The notes under the pieces: generated by a model
What the model saw: the letters and a program-made list of their open reading frames with translations, nothing else
Told to the model about the DNA's origin: nothing
Database searches by the model: none
Translations under genes and position numbers: made by a program
In this document: positions 47,691 to 58,565 of the stretch, piece by piece
How the letters are laid out: every line of letters starts with the position of its first letter
How positions within the stretch are numbered: the stretch's first letter is position 1
Assembly (NCBI GenBank): GCA_017165825.1
Contig: CM029387.1
Location: forward strand, 12,516,798-12,580,797
Direction: 5' to 3'
Length of the DNA: 64,000 nucleotides
From: Hepsetus odoe
Lineage: Eukaryota > Chordata > Actinopteri > Characiformes > Hepsetidae

Positions 47691-48413
47691 CATGCCTCTC
47701 ATTCTCCATCGGACTGTTCCTCAGCTGCTCCAACAACAGCTTGCAGCTACAGATTTTCGCAGCTTGCAGTACCTTCCTCAGGACCTCTCTCTCTTGCAGG
47801 AGTTTAATGACCTCTCCTTGAAGCTCACCATTGTCTTGAGCTAGAGCCTTTCTTTCCATTTCCATGGTTTCGATTTCACTCTGACAATGAGACGAGTCCT
47901 TTGGTCTCCTCAAGTTGAGAAAGCAGATTGGTGATCTTTTCCTCGTGTTTCAGTCTTTCGTTTGTTGCTGAGGTGATTGCCTGCAAAGCAGAGGCATTGC
48001 TCTCTGTCAGCTGTTGGTTGAGCCTTGTCAGCAACTCTTTCTGTTGAATGATCTGACTGTTCATGCAGCTGATCTGTTCATCTCTTTGGTGAATGTCCAT
48101 GAGAAGTGCACTGTGCTTCAGATTGGCCTGTCATTGGCCTGTCATTGGCCAATTTTGAATCAGAGTTTTTCTGATTCAGCCCTTATGTTCTCCTGGGTAC
48201 TGCCCAAGATGTCATTTAACCAAACTACCTGATCACCTAGGTCCTTACAGACTTTCTCACATTCGAGGTACCCAGCCTGCTTTTCCTCAGTTCCCTATTT
48301 ACTAGTTCCTCTTGAAGGGAACGTACCTCAGACTGGTTGTTCTCCTGCAGCTGGTGATTCATGGCCCAGAGGGAGACATTGTCATCTTCTAATCTCTTAC
48401 ACTTTGCATCTTG
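47691..48413 (-). pseudogene. Coiled-coil cargo of the LTR element, middle part
   Basis: Nearly continuous charged heptad sequence in the minus frames: KRLEDDNVSLWAMNHQLQEN, EKVCKDLGDQVVWLND, QQKELLTRLNQQL, EEKITNLLSQLEET and LQEREVLRKVLQAAK. A few frameshifts and stops interrupt it. No introns are visible, which suggests a cDNA-derived origin. Unidentified. Confidence 0.55.
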
Positions 48414-48625
48414 GGGCAGCGGTGGCCTAGTGGTTAGGGCATTGGCCGCATGATTGGAGGATCAGGGGTTCAAACCCCTTCCTAATAGGTTGCCCTGGGG
48501 TACCCTTGAGCAAGGTCATGCTCCTCCCTGCGATGGGCTGGCGACCTGTCCAGGGTGTGTCCCCCGTCCTCCCCTGCGACCCCACTTGGGACAAGCGGCA
48601 GAAAATGACTGACTGACTGACATAA
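48414..48625 (+). mobile_element. SINE with RTE-like tail in the cargo
   Basis: GGGGCAGCGGTGGCCTAGTGG head and GGGGTTCAAACCCC B box. The tail GCGATGGGCTGGCGACCTG.. GGGACAAGCGGCAGAAAATG ends in (ACTG)n. The tail resembles the 3' end of the LINE at 56,468. Confidence 0.85.
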
Positions 48626-48802
48626 AGATCTTGGTTCCGTGCGCAAATTTCCTGATCCTTGGCGGTGAGCTCAGCCTCCACTTCCTGGAGCTGCTCAGAA
48701 AAAAACAATTTTGGCCTGTCTTTCTACGCCCAGAACAGATTCTCAGATTCCTGAAGCGTTTGTTCCAATCTTTGAACTTGCAACGTCAGTTCACAGATTC
48801 TT
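48626..48802 (-). pseudogene. Coiled-coil cargo of the LTR element, part between L2 and SINE
   Basis: The open frame LQVQRLEQTLQESENLFWA, one stop, then LQEVEAELTAKDQEICARNQ. It continues the charged coil of the flanking parts. Confidence 0.5.
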
Positions 48803-51720
48803 CAAGTCAAATCAAGTCAAGTAGGATTTTATTGTCATTTCAACCATATACACAGTACATAGCGAAACGAAATAACGTTCCTCCAGGACCCTGGTGCTGC
48901 ACATAAGACACAACATGAGACGCAACATAAGACAAACAGTGCAACAACAGCAGACAGAACATGTAGTGCATTCATCCGACGCTGCTTTGTTCTTGCCGTG
49001 ATGCAGAACAAAGCATCCCATGTAACTGGCAGTATGATGGAGCAGCAGTGTTTTGGTTAAAGTGTGGAGTGCAAAAATCAATACCAGTAATAAGTAATAA
49101 ATAGTAAGTATTAAATATTGCAGTAAGTAGTAAGTGTAGCAGTGGTAAAGTGATTCAGTTTAAGAGTATGATGGCCAGGGGGAAGAAACTGTTTCTCATC
49201 CTGGAAGTGGAGGCCCGTATGCTGCGGAACCTTTTCCCGGATGGCAGGAGGGAGAAGAGAGTGTGGGACAGGTGAGAAGGATCATCCACAATGCTGGTTG
49301 CTTTGCGGATGCGGCGAGTGGTGAAGATGTCCTGTTCAGAGGGCAGAGAGACCCCGATGATCTTCTCAGCTGTTCTCACTACCCGTTGTAGGGACTTACG
49401 GTCTAAGGCGTTGCAGTTCCCGTACCAGGCAGTAATGCAGCTGCTCAGGATGCTCTCGATGGTTCCTCTGTAGAAGATGTTGAGGATGTGTGGCAGAAGA
49501 TGGACTTTCTTTAGTCTTCGCAGGAAGTAGAGATGCTGCTGGGCTTTCTTTGTGATGGAGTTGCTGTTGAGGGACCACCAAGAAACTTGGTGCTCTGGAC
49601 CATCTCCACAGGTGAGGTGTTGATATACCGTGGAGTGTGGTCCTGACATGGTCTTCTGAAGTCAACAACCATCTCTTTAGTCTTGTTGACATTCAGAGAC
49701 AGGTTGTTGATTCTACATCAGTCCGTCAGCTGTTGTATCTCCTCTCTATACACCGCCCCGTCACCACCGCTGATCAGACCCACCATGGTTGTATCATCAG
49801 CGAATTTGATGATGTGGTTCGAACTGTGCTTGGCTGCACAGCCATGGGTCATCAATGTGAACAGCAGTGGGCTGAGCACACAGCCCTGAGGGGCCCCTGT
49901 GCTCTGCGTGATGGTGTTGGAGGTGCTGCTACTGATCCTGACTGACTGGGGTCTCCCAGTCAGGAAGTCCAGGATCCAGTTACAGAGGGAGGTATTCAGG
50001 TCCAGCAGCCTCAGCTTCTCACTCAGATGCTGAGGGATGATGGTGTGGAAGGTTGCTGAACTGTAGTCAATGAACAGCATTCTGACATAACTGTCCTTTC
50101 TGTCCAGATGAGAAAGGGCCAGGTGGAGGGTGGTGGAGATTGCCGTGGGTTGACTCTCAGTAGAGATCTTCTCACCTTGGCCATGGTCAGACGGAGAATC
50201 TGGTTGTTTGGAGGAGGGATGGTCTTCCTCATTTCTGTGTTGTTCGCCGCATCGAACCATGCGTAGAAGTGGTTCAGTGCATCTGGGAGGGAGGAGCCAC
50301 CGTCACAGGCAGGTGGAGATGTCTTGTAGTTGGTGAGGTCCTGAATGCCCTGCCACATGCGCCGCGTGTCACTGGTGTTCTTGAAGCAGCCATGGATTCT
50401 CTGTGCGTAAGCTCGCTTGGCTGCTCTGATGGCCTGAGACAGGTTCGCCCTTGCTGTTCCTAGGGCAGCCCCGTCCCCTCACTTGAAGGCTTTGTCCCGG
50501 GTCCTCAGGAGTCTGCGCACCTCCGCAGTCATCCATGTCAGTCATCCATTCTGGTTGGGTTGTGTGATGATAAACTTGGAGACAGTAAAATCCTCAATGC
50601 ACTTGCTGATGTAGCTAGTCACTGAAGCTGTGTACTCCTTCAGGTTGATGGAGTCACCGTAGGTTGCAGCCTCCCACATGTCCCAGTCGGTGCGTTCGAA
50701 GCAGTCCTGAAGAGCAGAGATGGCTCCTGTGGGCCAGGTCTTTACCTGCTTCAGGGTGGGCCTCACACGCCTGATGATGGGTCTGTACGCTGGGATCAGC
50801 AAAACAGAGATGTGGTCTGAGTGTCCGAGGTGGGGGCGGGGCTCCGCTCTGTACGCGCCGGCCATGTTTGTGTAAACACAGTCCAGCGTGTTTTCCCCCC
50901 TCGTTGCAAAGTCCACATGTTGGTGAAATTTAGGGGGAACTGATTTGAGATTTGCATGGTTGAAATCTCCTGCGATGATAAACAGTTTTGGAGCTTGCTG
51001 ATCGCTCCATAAAGTTCAGCCAGTGCGCTGTTAGCATTAGTGCTGTTAGCGCCAGTGCTGGGTGGAATGTAGACCGCCGTAATAAACACTGTAGAGAACT
51101 CCCTGGGAAGATAAAAAGGTCTGTATCTGACTGTGAGTACTTCCAACAGTGTTGAACAGTGTGTAGAGACCATCACAGCATTTGTACACCATTGTGTGTT
51201 TGCATAAACACACAGCCCCCCTCCGCGAGTCTTGCCGGTCACAGCGGAGTTTCTGTCCGAGTGAAACGCGGAGAGTCCGGCGAGTTTTATGGCGGTGTCC
51301 GGAACGCTGTCGCTGAGCCATGTCTCCGTAAAAACAAAACACAGCAGTCTCTGTACTAATGCTGGGTGTTCAGCTGGAGTCGTATGCAGTCCAATTTATT
51401 ATCCAGGGAGCGGACATTTGCGAGGAGGACTGACGGGATAGCCAGTCAGCTAGAGTTAGCTTTTAGCTGAGCCCGGACTCCAGCACATCTGCCGCGTTTC
51501 TGTGTCAGGTACAGCAGGCGATCTTGGGGACTGAAGGCCTGGACTTCGCAGCACGCCGAGCTCACGTAGCGTTGTTCGGAGAGTCACTGGAAGACTGTAT
51601 CCTGGCTGATTCCTGAGCTCCAGCAATGTTTGGCGGTTATAATTAAGAGCATTCACAGTTATGATGCTCATGTGCAAGTCTATCGATGGAGGTAGTCGGA
51701 TGAAAGACTTTTAACAGACT
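48803..51720 (-). mobile_element. L2/Maui-type LINE in the LTR element
   Basis: Minus-strand endonuclease (51,242-50,796; TGKTRGGGLCVY, AVYIPPS), then RT pieces (50,260-49,718; FIDYSSA, TGAPQGCVLSP, FADDT) and the C-terminal RRLKKVHL/ILSSCITAWYG region. The 3' end is a TATGTACTGTGTATA UTR with an ACTTGACTTGA tail. Several deletions and frameshifts. Confidence 0.88.
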
Positions 51721-52338
51721 TTAGCACCAAAGTTTGCATCTTGGTCGACCTCCCTCGTTGCACGCTGAAGGGAGCATTTTCCGCCGGCTTCCTGCTTTCC
51801 ACTGTTATTCACGCAGGACATGTTCACCGCTGTCTGCCCGCTGTGATTCGTGCAGGGTGTGTTCACCGCCGTCTTTCTGCGTTGAACAGTGCAGGGCACC
51901 TCCACTACCAGCGTCCCACTTTGAATGACACAGGAAATTCTCTGCCATCCTCCTGCTTTCCGGAGCGAGAAAAGACATGTGGCTTAAAACATCCAGGCAC
52001 CGCTGTGTCTTCGTGGCTAGGGCGGCCAGCCTCTGCAGAACGAAGTTGTACCCGTCCACGCCTAGCTTGGGCCCCAAGCTGTAGATGAGCGGGATATCCG
52101 ACGTCAGCTGTGTCAGACGCTACTTGAGCTCCCTGGCTGTGGCCGCCGGCGTCCGTCGCACCCACTCTTTGCCCTCCAGTTGCTCACGGAGGTCTGTAGA
52201 CGCAACGCACACGGACACCCTTGTCTCTCAGGTTTCTTTGAGCTGCAACGTCTTCTTGATCGTGGCTGCACTCATCCGCAACACCCGCTCTTGTTCGCTC
52301 TCCTGATACGTGATGTCCACGCATTGGCGGTTCATTTC
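51721..52338 (-). pseudogene. Cargo of the LTR element, N-terminal part
   Basis: One minus frame runs with only two stops from MNRQCVDITYQESEQ through LREQLEGKEWVRRTP, SLGPKLGVDGYNFVLQRLAAL and LSHMSFLAPESRR. It begins at the LTR edge. I do not recognise the protein; it could be captured host sequence or an unusual retroelement ORF. Confidence 0.5.
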
Positions 52339-52673
52339 TGTAACGGTGGCGGGGTGCGGGAAGGACATCAGTGCAGAGCCAGGAGTCAGGAACATAGTTT
52401 TATTCATTATATAAACCAAAACAAGATCCAAAGACTGCAGTTCAAATCAAAACCCAGACATAAGGAACTGCAGTCTAAACCAAGTTACCAAAATTACCAA
52501 AAACCACCATAAACGTGAGGCTTTGCCTAGTGAATGAACCGCGCTCTGTTTTGACTCATCAGGACTTAAATAGCAGCCCCAATGAAGCACACCTGTGCCT
52601 TCATGAACTCGGGTGTGCTCAGTCAGAACAGAGCGCCCTCTACCATGCCCAAACCGAAACTGAAACCGTGACA
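52339..52673 (-). repeat. LTR of the 10.2-kb element, 5' copy (minus-strand sense)
   Basis: 335 bp, ending in TGACA on the plus strand directly before the GCAAG duplication (52674-52678). The cargo frame starts at its inner edge without an obvious leader or primer-binding site. Confidence 0.88.
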
Positions 52674-52765
52674 GCAAGACACTTAACACCAAGTTGCTCC
52701 AGGATTACTGTCCCTGTAATAAGGAATTGGAAGTCATTCTGCATGCCGTAAATATAAATGATAAT
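52674..52765 (+). mobile_element. V-SINE-like element, 3' half
   Basis: ACACTTAACACCAAGTTGCTCC, ACTGTCCCTGTAAT and CTGCATGCCGTAAATATAAATG directly continue the half that ends at 42,453. Confidence 0.85.
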
Positions 52766-53480
52766 TTTCTTTTGTTTAGGAAAAAAAATTATCCTAACCT
52801 ACATGGCCCAATGTGACAAAGTAATTGCCCCCTGAGCCTAATAACTGTTTGTAGTAGCAGTAGTAATCAAGCATTTGCAGAAACTGGCAATGAGTCTTTT
52901 ACATCGCTGTGGAAGAATTCTGGCCCATTTTTCTTTGCAAACTTGTTTAAATTCAGCCACATTGGAGGATTTCTAAGCCTGTGTGACTTTTATGGCAGAT
53001 ATAACGGGACAATCACTTTACCAAAAGTTCAGCTTTTGTTTCGTCAGCCCACAGAATATGTTCCGGTGGTTTTTACCTTGGAACTTTGCCACGTATGCCA
53101 TTTTTGCCCAGTCTGTTTCTTATGCTTGAGTCATGAATACTGACCCAAACTGATTTGAGGCCTGCAGTTTTTTAGGTGTTCTTCTGGCTTCTTTTGTGAT
53201 TTGTGATTTTGTGATTCTTTTGGATGGGTCATCTCTGCGCTCTTGGGGTATTCTTTGTAGGCCAGCCACTGCTGGGAAGGTTCACCACTGCTCCATGTTC
53301 TTTGCCATTTGTGGATAATGGCTCTCACCGTGGCTCCTAGCTTTAGAAATGTTTTTTTTTTTTTTTTAATTTCCTGACTGATATCTCAAATCTCAGTTAC
53401 TTTGTTTCTCATCTGTTCCTACATGTCTTTAGATTGCAGCATGATGTCTTCCTTTTAGGATGTTTTGGTCTACATCACTT
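52766..53480 (+). mobile_element. Decayed Tc1-type transposon, right part
   Basis: AACCTACATGGCCCAATGTGACAAAGTAATTGCCCCC, the GAGTCTTTTACATCGCTGTGG stretch, and further conserved blocks up to GATGTTTTGGTCTACATCACTTTG match a common fish Tc1-like element in order, with a middle deletion. The transposase frame (minus) is destroyed. Confidence 0.6.
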
Positions 53481-53495
53481 TGTTTAACATGTTGG

Positions 53496-53930
53496 GAAAG
53501 AATGGAGCAGGATGTTGATAATAAGATCAATGCAGCATTTGCACTGATACAGACACTGTACCAGTCTTCAGAGGTAAGGAGACTATGGTTAGGAAGGCTA
53601 TGCCAAAAGCCAAAGCTGTCAAATTACATTAAATTATATTATATTATATTAAATTATAATTGCTGGATATGTGTTTCAATGATGCTTCATGAACACCTCC
53701 TAGTTAAGGTGTTCCGGGCATTTCCAATTTGGAGGAGACCCTGGGGCAGGCTGAGGACACAATGTAGAGGTTATATCTCTTAGCTGCCTTGGGAGCAACC
53801 AACTCCCATAACAGCTGGAGGAGATGGTTGGGGTGAGAAAGGACTTAACAACTGAGCTGGAGCTGCTAACTCCACTAACTGAACTCAGATAAGTAGCCAT
53901 AAATTTATGAATGGATGAATGGATAAAGTT
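53496..53930 (+). mobile_element. 3' fragment of the RTE-like LINE family
   Basis: Short translated matches to the LINE at 56,468 (REVDRR..ASAVMRAL-like and VFRAxPxxRRPxGRxRT motifs) and a GATAAGTAGCC..GAATGGATGAATGG tail. Confidence 0.65.
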
Positions 53931-53977
53931 TCAAAGTCGACTTATAATTTATAAAGTATTATCTATTAAAATATACT

Positions 53978-54072
53978 AACGAGAAACTTTCAGCTGCTTG
54001 TTTTGCCTTCTCTGGTTCATTATGTCCAAGAGGGTCAAGGACATATGTTCTTCTTAAATGTGCATTGAGGTA
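53978..54072 (-). pseudogene. Exon-like remnant iii of an unidentified gene
   Basis: Acceptor TTTGCAG, then an open frame YLNAHLRRTYVLDPLGHNE to AAESFSL, then GTATAT. The VLDPLG block is reminiscent of the aspartate strand of Ulp1/SENP-type cysteine proteases, but this is a weak inference. Confidence 0.35.
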
Positions 54073-54397
54073 CTGCAAAGAATTAATCTGAATGTTACCC
54101 ACAGCATAATGATTACTACATTCCCTTCTCACTGTACAATTTAAAATGAAAATAAAATCCTGTTTACATAGACACTGTTGATAGTTGATGTAATGTTATG
54201 CATTGTAAATTAAATAAATGGAAATTAGTCATTTTATATCAATATAACACCCATGATTAAATTAGGAATATAAGTAGCCTTATACTGTACCATGTAAAAT
54301 TATTTCTTATTTCTAATGACTTAAACTCCATAAATAGGCACCACAGACAAACCCCCCAATAAACACTGAAGTAAATCACATTACATGAAATAAACAT

Positions 54398-54400
<3 letters not shown>

Positions 54401-54436
<36 letters not shown>
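54401..54436. repeat. (CA)n microsatellite
   Basis: Pure CA dinucleotide run. Confidence 0.95.
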
Positions 54437-54437
<1 letters not shown>

Positions 54438-54578
54438 AGTACTAATTAGGACAAAAGTTATTTTTAATAGGTATTTCCAGAAATATTGTAAGTTAACATG
54501 TTCCAGGATATTCAAATATAGACTTTTCACTTTCACTTTACTTTTAAAATTTAGAGATTAAATGCTCCTGTTCAGTGG

Positions 54579-54579
<1 letters not shown>

Positions 54580-54619
<40 letters not shown>

Positions 54620-55374
54620 AGCCACTAGGGATGCACAAGCCAGTGTATTTCTTCGTGCCGGTCCCAAGCCCGGGTAAATGGGGAGGGTTACGTCAAGAAG
54701 GGCATCCGGTGTAAAACTTTGCCAAATCAATATGCTGACAACGACACAGAATTCCATACCGGATCTGTCGAGGCCGGGGTTAACAACGACCACCACCAGT
54801 GCTGTTAGCCTACAGGGTGCTGGTGGAAATTGGAAGAAGAAGAAGAAGAGGAGGAAGACATGTCCAGATGGAGAAGGAGAGAAAGAAGGGGAAGAGAGTG
54901 GAAGTGAGGGTAGGGACTTTGAATGTTGCCAGCATAAAGGTAGAGTATTAGCTGATATGATGGAGAGAAGGAAGGTTGACATTTTGTTTGTGCAAGAGAC
55001 TAGATGGAAGCGTAGTAAGACCAGGTGTATTGGAGGAGGGTTTAAACTGTTCTACCATGGTGTGGATAGAAGGAGGAATGGGGTAGGTGTTATCCTGAAG
55101 GAAGAGTATGTGGAGAGTGTTATGGAAGTGAAGAGGGTGTCAGGGAGGGTGATGAGATTGAAGCTGGAAGTTGAAGGTGTGATAATGAATGTTGTTAGTG
55201 CTTATGCTCCACAAGTTGGTTGTGAGATGGAAGAGAAGGAAAAATTCTGGTATGCTGAAGGTCAGATGGTTGTAGATTTTGCAAAAAGGATGGAAATAGC
55301 TGTAGTTAATACTTATTTTAAGAAGAGGGAGGAGCACAGGGTGACGTATAAGAGTGGAGGAAGATGCTAACAGG
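54580..55374 (+). mobile_element. RTE LINE copy 4, 5' part only
   Basis: A (TA)n run, then the RTE 5' leader and endonuclease frame (VQETRWKRSKTRC, YHGVDRRRNGVGV, VVSAYAPQVGC). A deletion then joins KEKFWY directly to the AEGQMVVDFAKRM motif. It ends abruptly after KSGGRC; no RT remains. Confidence 0.88.
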
Positions 55375-55836
55375 TGCCCAACACAAAACATTCTTACAGT
55401 ATTTGGGTAGTCATTCATCACATGCAGCTGAATATGAAGAATATGACGCAAATTTTTTTCCAGCAGGCTAGCCAACTCAGTTTTTATTTTTCACAGTTTT
55501 TCTTTTATCCCTTGAAACTTGAGGTAGCGTGTTTTGTGGCACATTAAGTAGTTATTAAATAATAAAGCTTAAGATTGCTTTATTTACTGTACTAGTAATA
55601 TGGTACTGGCATAAATTAAATAACAGGATATACAAGTTAAGTTTATACTCTAATTAAAGAGAAAATCATTTATGATAATTTTTCAAATGACATTATTATA
55701 CATATTTATGTATCTTTTTACTTTTTAAATGAAGGTAAATATAAAAAAAATACTAGGTGATACATATCTTTGATTAGTTACATATTGGTTAATTACATAT
55801 TAGAAATGAATAAAGCAACATTCTGACAAAACATAC

Positions 55837-55943
55837 CTTGCCAAGGAGTTGCCTTGTAAATGCTTCTTGGTCACCCCTAAAGATTACTCCCATAGTAAAG
55901 AGGTTTAGGTGAAACAATTCTTTCCTTGTTTGCTTTTGTTCCT
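55837..55943 (-). pseudogene. Exon-like remnant ii of an unidentified gene
   Basis: Acceptor AAATTCAG, an open frame EQKQTRKELFHLNLFTMGV to FTRQLLGK, then donor GTATGT. Splice signals and open frame agree, but the protein is not recognised. Confidence 0.35.
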
Positions 55944-56084
55944 CTGAATTTGAAAGTAAATTTCAATGACCTGAAAATAAGGTAAAACCTAAGGTAAAAA
56001 TAAGGTAAATTTCTATCACCATGGACGCATGTCATCTTTAACAGCTGAAAAGTAAATGTAAAAATGATCACTTCCCCATAAATG

Positions 56085-56152
56085 TCCTCAGACGTGCTGT
56101 GCTGCGTTTCACAATGACGAGGGTAGTCACTATCACTTTCACTTTCATTCAA
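56085..56152 (+). mobile_element. SINE 3'-terminal fragment
   Basis: GCTGTGCTGCGTTTCACAATGACGAGGGTAGTCACTATCACTTTCACTTTC is the 3' end of the GGCAGCGGTGG SINE family, abutting remnant exon i. Confidence 0.7.
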
Positions 56153-56263
56153 TCTAAGTGACTGGATCTCTGTAGCACATAATACATGAGGAACAGAGTA
56201 ATCACTTGAAGTAACCACTGACACAATAGCTTCCCCTCCATTTTTTGTGAAAAGCTGAATCAC
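56153..56263 (-). pseudogene. Exon-like remnant i of an unidentified gene
   Basis: Acceptor TTCTTAG, then an open frame VIQLFTKNGGEAIVSVVTSS.. PHVLCATEIQSLRLN, cut by a SINE fragment before any donor. Unidentified. Confidence 0.35.
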
Positions 56264-57325
56264 CTAAGAATAATAAACAGATATGAAGGAAACGACAATA
56301 CTTTTATACTGTATAACTTATTTTTCTTTTTTCCTCACTGTTCATGTAAATGTCTATATAACCTCTCTTTTGTAGATAACACAGTTTTTTCCACCTCTAG
56401 CACACAATGTAAAGATCTTTGAGCCTGTATAAGTAGGAACAGGTTTTAATTTTCTGTATATAGTCAACCCCTCCTCGAACCGCCACCTTATCGTGGTGGA
56501 GGGGTTTGCATGTCCCAATGATCCTGGGAGCTATGTTGTCGGGGGTAGGGGCACCCAAGGCAAACAGGTCCTAGGTGAGGGAAGAGACAAAGAGCGATTC
56601 AGAAGACCTCTTATGATGAGTACAACATTTGGAAGACGTTTTCCCTCGCCCGGACGTGGGTCACCGGGGCCTCCCTCTGGAGCCAGGCCTGGAAGTGGGG
56701 CCCAATGGTGAGTGCCTGGTGGTTGGGCCTTCACCCATGGGGCCCGGCCGGGCACAGCCCGAAGAGGCAACGTGGGTCCCCCTGCCCATGGGCTCACCAC
56801 CTGTAGGAGGGGCCAAAGAGGTCGGGTGCGGTGTGAGCTGGGCAGTGGCCGAAGACGGGGACCTTGGCGGTCTGATCCTCGGCTGCAGAAGCTAGCTCTA
56901 GGGACGTGGAATGTCACCTCTCTGGTGGGGAAGGAGCCTGAGCTAGTGGTGAGGTTGAGAAGTTCCGGCTAGATATAGTTGGACTCACCTCGACGCACAG
57001 CTTGGACTCTGGAACCAGTCTCCTTGAGAGGAGCTGGACTCCTTTCTACTCTGGAGTTGCCACCGGCGAGAGGAGCCAAGCAGGTGTGGGCATACTTATT
57101 TCCCCCCGGCTCGGGGCCTGTACATTGGGGTTTACCCCGGTGGATGAGAGGGTGGCCTCCTTCCGCCTTCGTGTTGGGGGACGGGTCCTTAGTGTTGTCT
57201 GGGCTTACGCGCCAAACAGCAGTCTGGACTACCTTTTTAGGGTCTCTGGAGGGGGCGCTAGAGAGCGTCCCTGCTGGGGACTCCATTGTTCTGCTGGGGG
57301 ACTTCAATGCTCATGTGGGCAATGA

Positions 57326-57406
57326 CAGTGAGACCTGGAAGGGCGTGATTAGGATGAATGGGCCATTCATCCCAATCACGCCCTTCCAGGTCTCACTGTC
57401 ACTGAT
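57326..57406. repeat. Near-perfect palindrome inside the LINE endonuclease
   Basis: CAGTGAGACCTGGAAGGGC.. is followed after a few bases by its inverted copy ..GCCCTTCCAGGTCTCACTG, with about one mismatch and a loop of about 3 bases. Confidence 0.88.
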
Positions 57407-58565
57407 CTGATCTGAACCAGAGCGGTGTTTTGTTATTGGACTTTTGTGCTCGTCACGGATTGTCCATAACTAACACCATGTTCAGGCATAAGGGTGTCCA
57501 CATGTGCACCTGGCACCAGGACACCCTAGGCCGCAGTTTGATGATCGACTTTGTGGTCGTGTCATTGGACTTGCGGCCACATGTCTTGGACACTCGGGTG
57601 AAGAGAGGGGCGGAGCTGTCAACTGATCATCACCTGGTGGTGAGTTGGCTTTGTTGGTGGGGGAGGATGCCGGTCAGGCCTGGTAGACCCAAACGTATTG
57701 TGAGGATCTGCTGGGAACTTCTGGCAGAGTCCCCAGTCAGGACGAGTTTCAACTCCCACCTCCGGCAAAGCTTTAACCACGTCCCGGGGGAGGTGGGGGA
57801 CATTGAGTCCGATTGGACTATGTTCCGCGCCTCCATTGTCCCCGAGAACCCGTTGGTGGACACCGGCGGTGAGGGAGCCCATCAAGCTGAAGAAGGAGTC
57901 CTACCGGGCCTTTTTGGCCAGTGGGGCTCCGGAAGCAGATGATAGGTAAAAGCGGAATGCGGCTTTGGTGGTTGCTGAGGCAAAAACTCGGGCGTAGGAG
58001 GAGTTTGGTGAGGCCATGGAGAAAGACTTCCAGACGGCTTTGAGGAGATTCTGGTCCACCCTCGGGCGTCTCAGGAGGGGAAAGCAGTGCGCAGTCAACA
58101 GTGTATAGTGGGTCAGTGTATCAACTCGGGATGTTGTGGGTCGGTGGGGGGAATACTTCGAAGACCTCCTTAATTCCACCAACATGCCTTCCAATGAGGA
58201 AGCAGAGCCTGGGGACATAGAGGTGGACTCTTCCATCTCTGGGGCCAAGGTTGCTGAGGTGGTCAAAAAGCACCTTGGTGGCAGGGCTCTGGGGGTGGAT
58301 GAGATCCGCCCAGAGTTCCTCAAGGCTCTGGATGTTGTAGGACTGTCATGGTTGACACGCCTCTGCAACATTGCATGGACATCGGGGACGGTGCCTCTGG
58401 ATTGGCAAACTGGAGTGGTGGTCCCCCTCTTTAAGAAAGGGGAACAGAGGGTGTGTTCCAACTATAGAGGGATCAAACTTCTCAGCCTCCCTGGGAAAGT
58501 CTATTCAGGGGTCCTGGAAAGGAGGGTCCGTTGGATAGTCGAACCTCGGATTCAGGAGGAGCAGT

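Larger units (their letters stand above)
42454..52673 (-). mobile_element. 10.2-kb LTR-bounded element with degenerate coiled-coil cargo
   Basis: Two related direct repeats (42454-42827, 374 bp; 52339-52673, 335 bp) begin TGTCAC and end GTTACA on the minus strand. They are bounded by the 5-bp duplication GCAAG and interrupt a SINE cleanly. On the minus strand each LTR has a CTATTTAAG TATA-like block and an AATAAA signal. A G-run tract at 42,828-42,846 sits where a polypurine tract should. No gag or pol of its own is visible. The interior, in minus order 52338-51721, 48802-48626, 48413-47691 and 43247-43037, encodes a mostly continuous charged coiled-coil protein with several stops and shifts. 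L2, SINE and retrovirus insertions separate these parts. Confidence 0.75.

Noticed and set aside
42454..52673. Interpretation as a Maverick/Teratorn-like or DNA-transposon giant element
   Set aside because: The ends are direct LTR-type repeats with TG/CA-like termini and 5-bp duplications; no polymerase, capsid or transposase genes were seen.
56493..56972. Several Gly/Pro-rich open frames on both strands
   Set aside because: They lie in the GC-rich 5' part of the RTE-like LINE and overlap its real frame.
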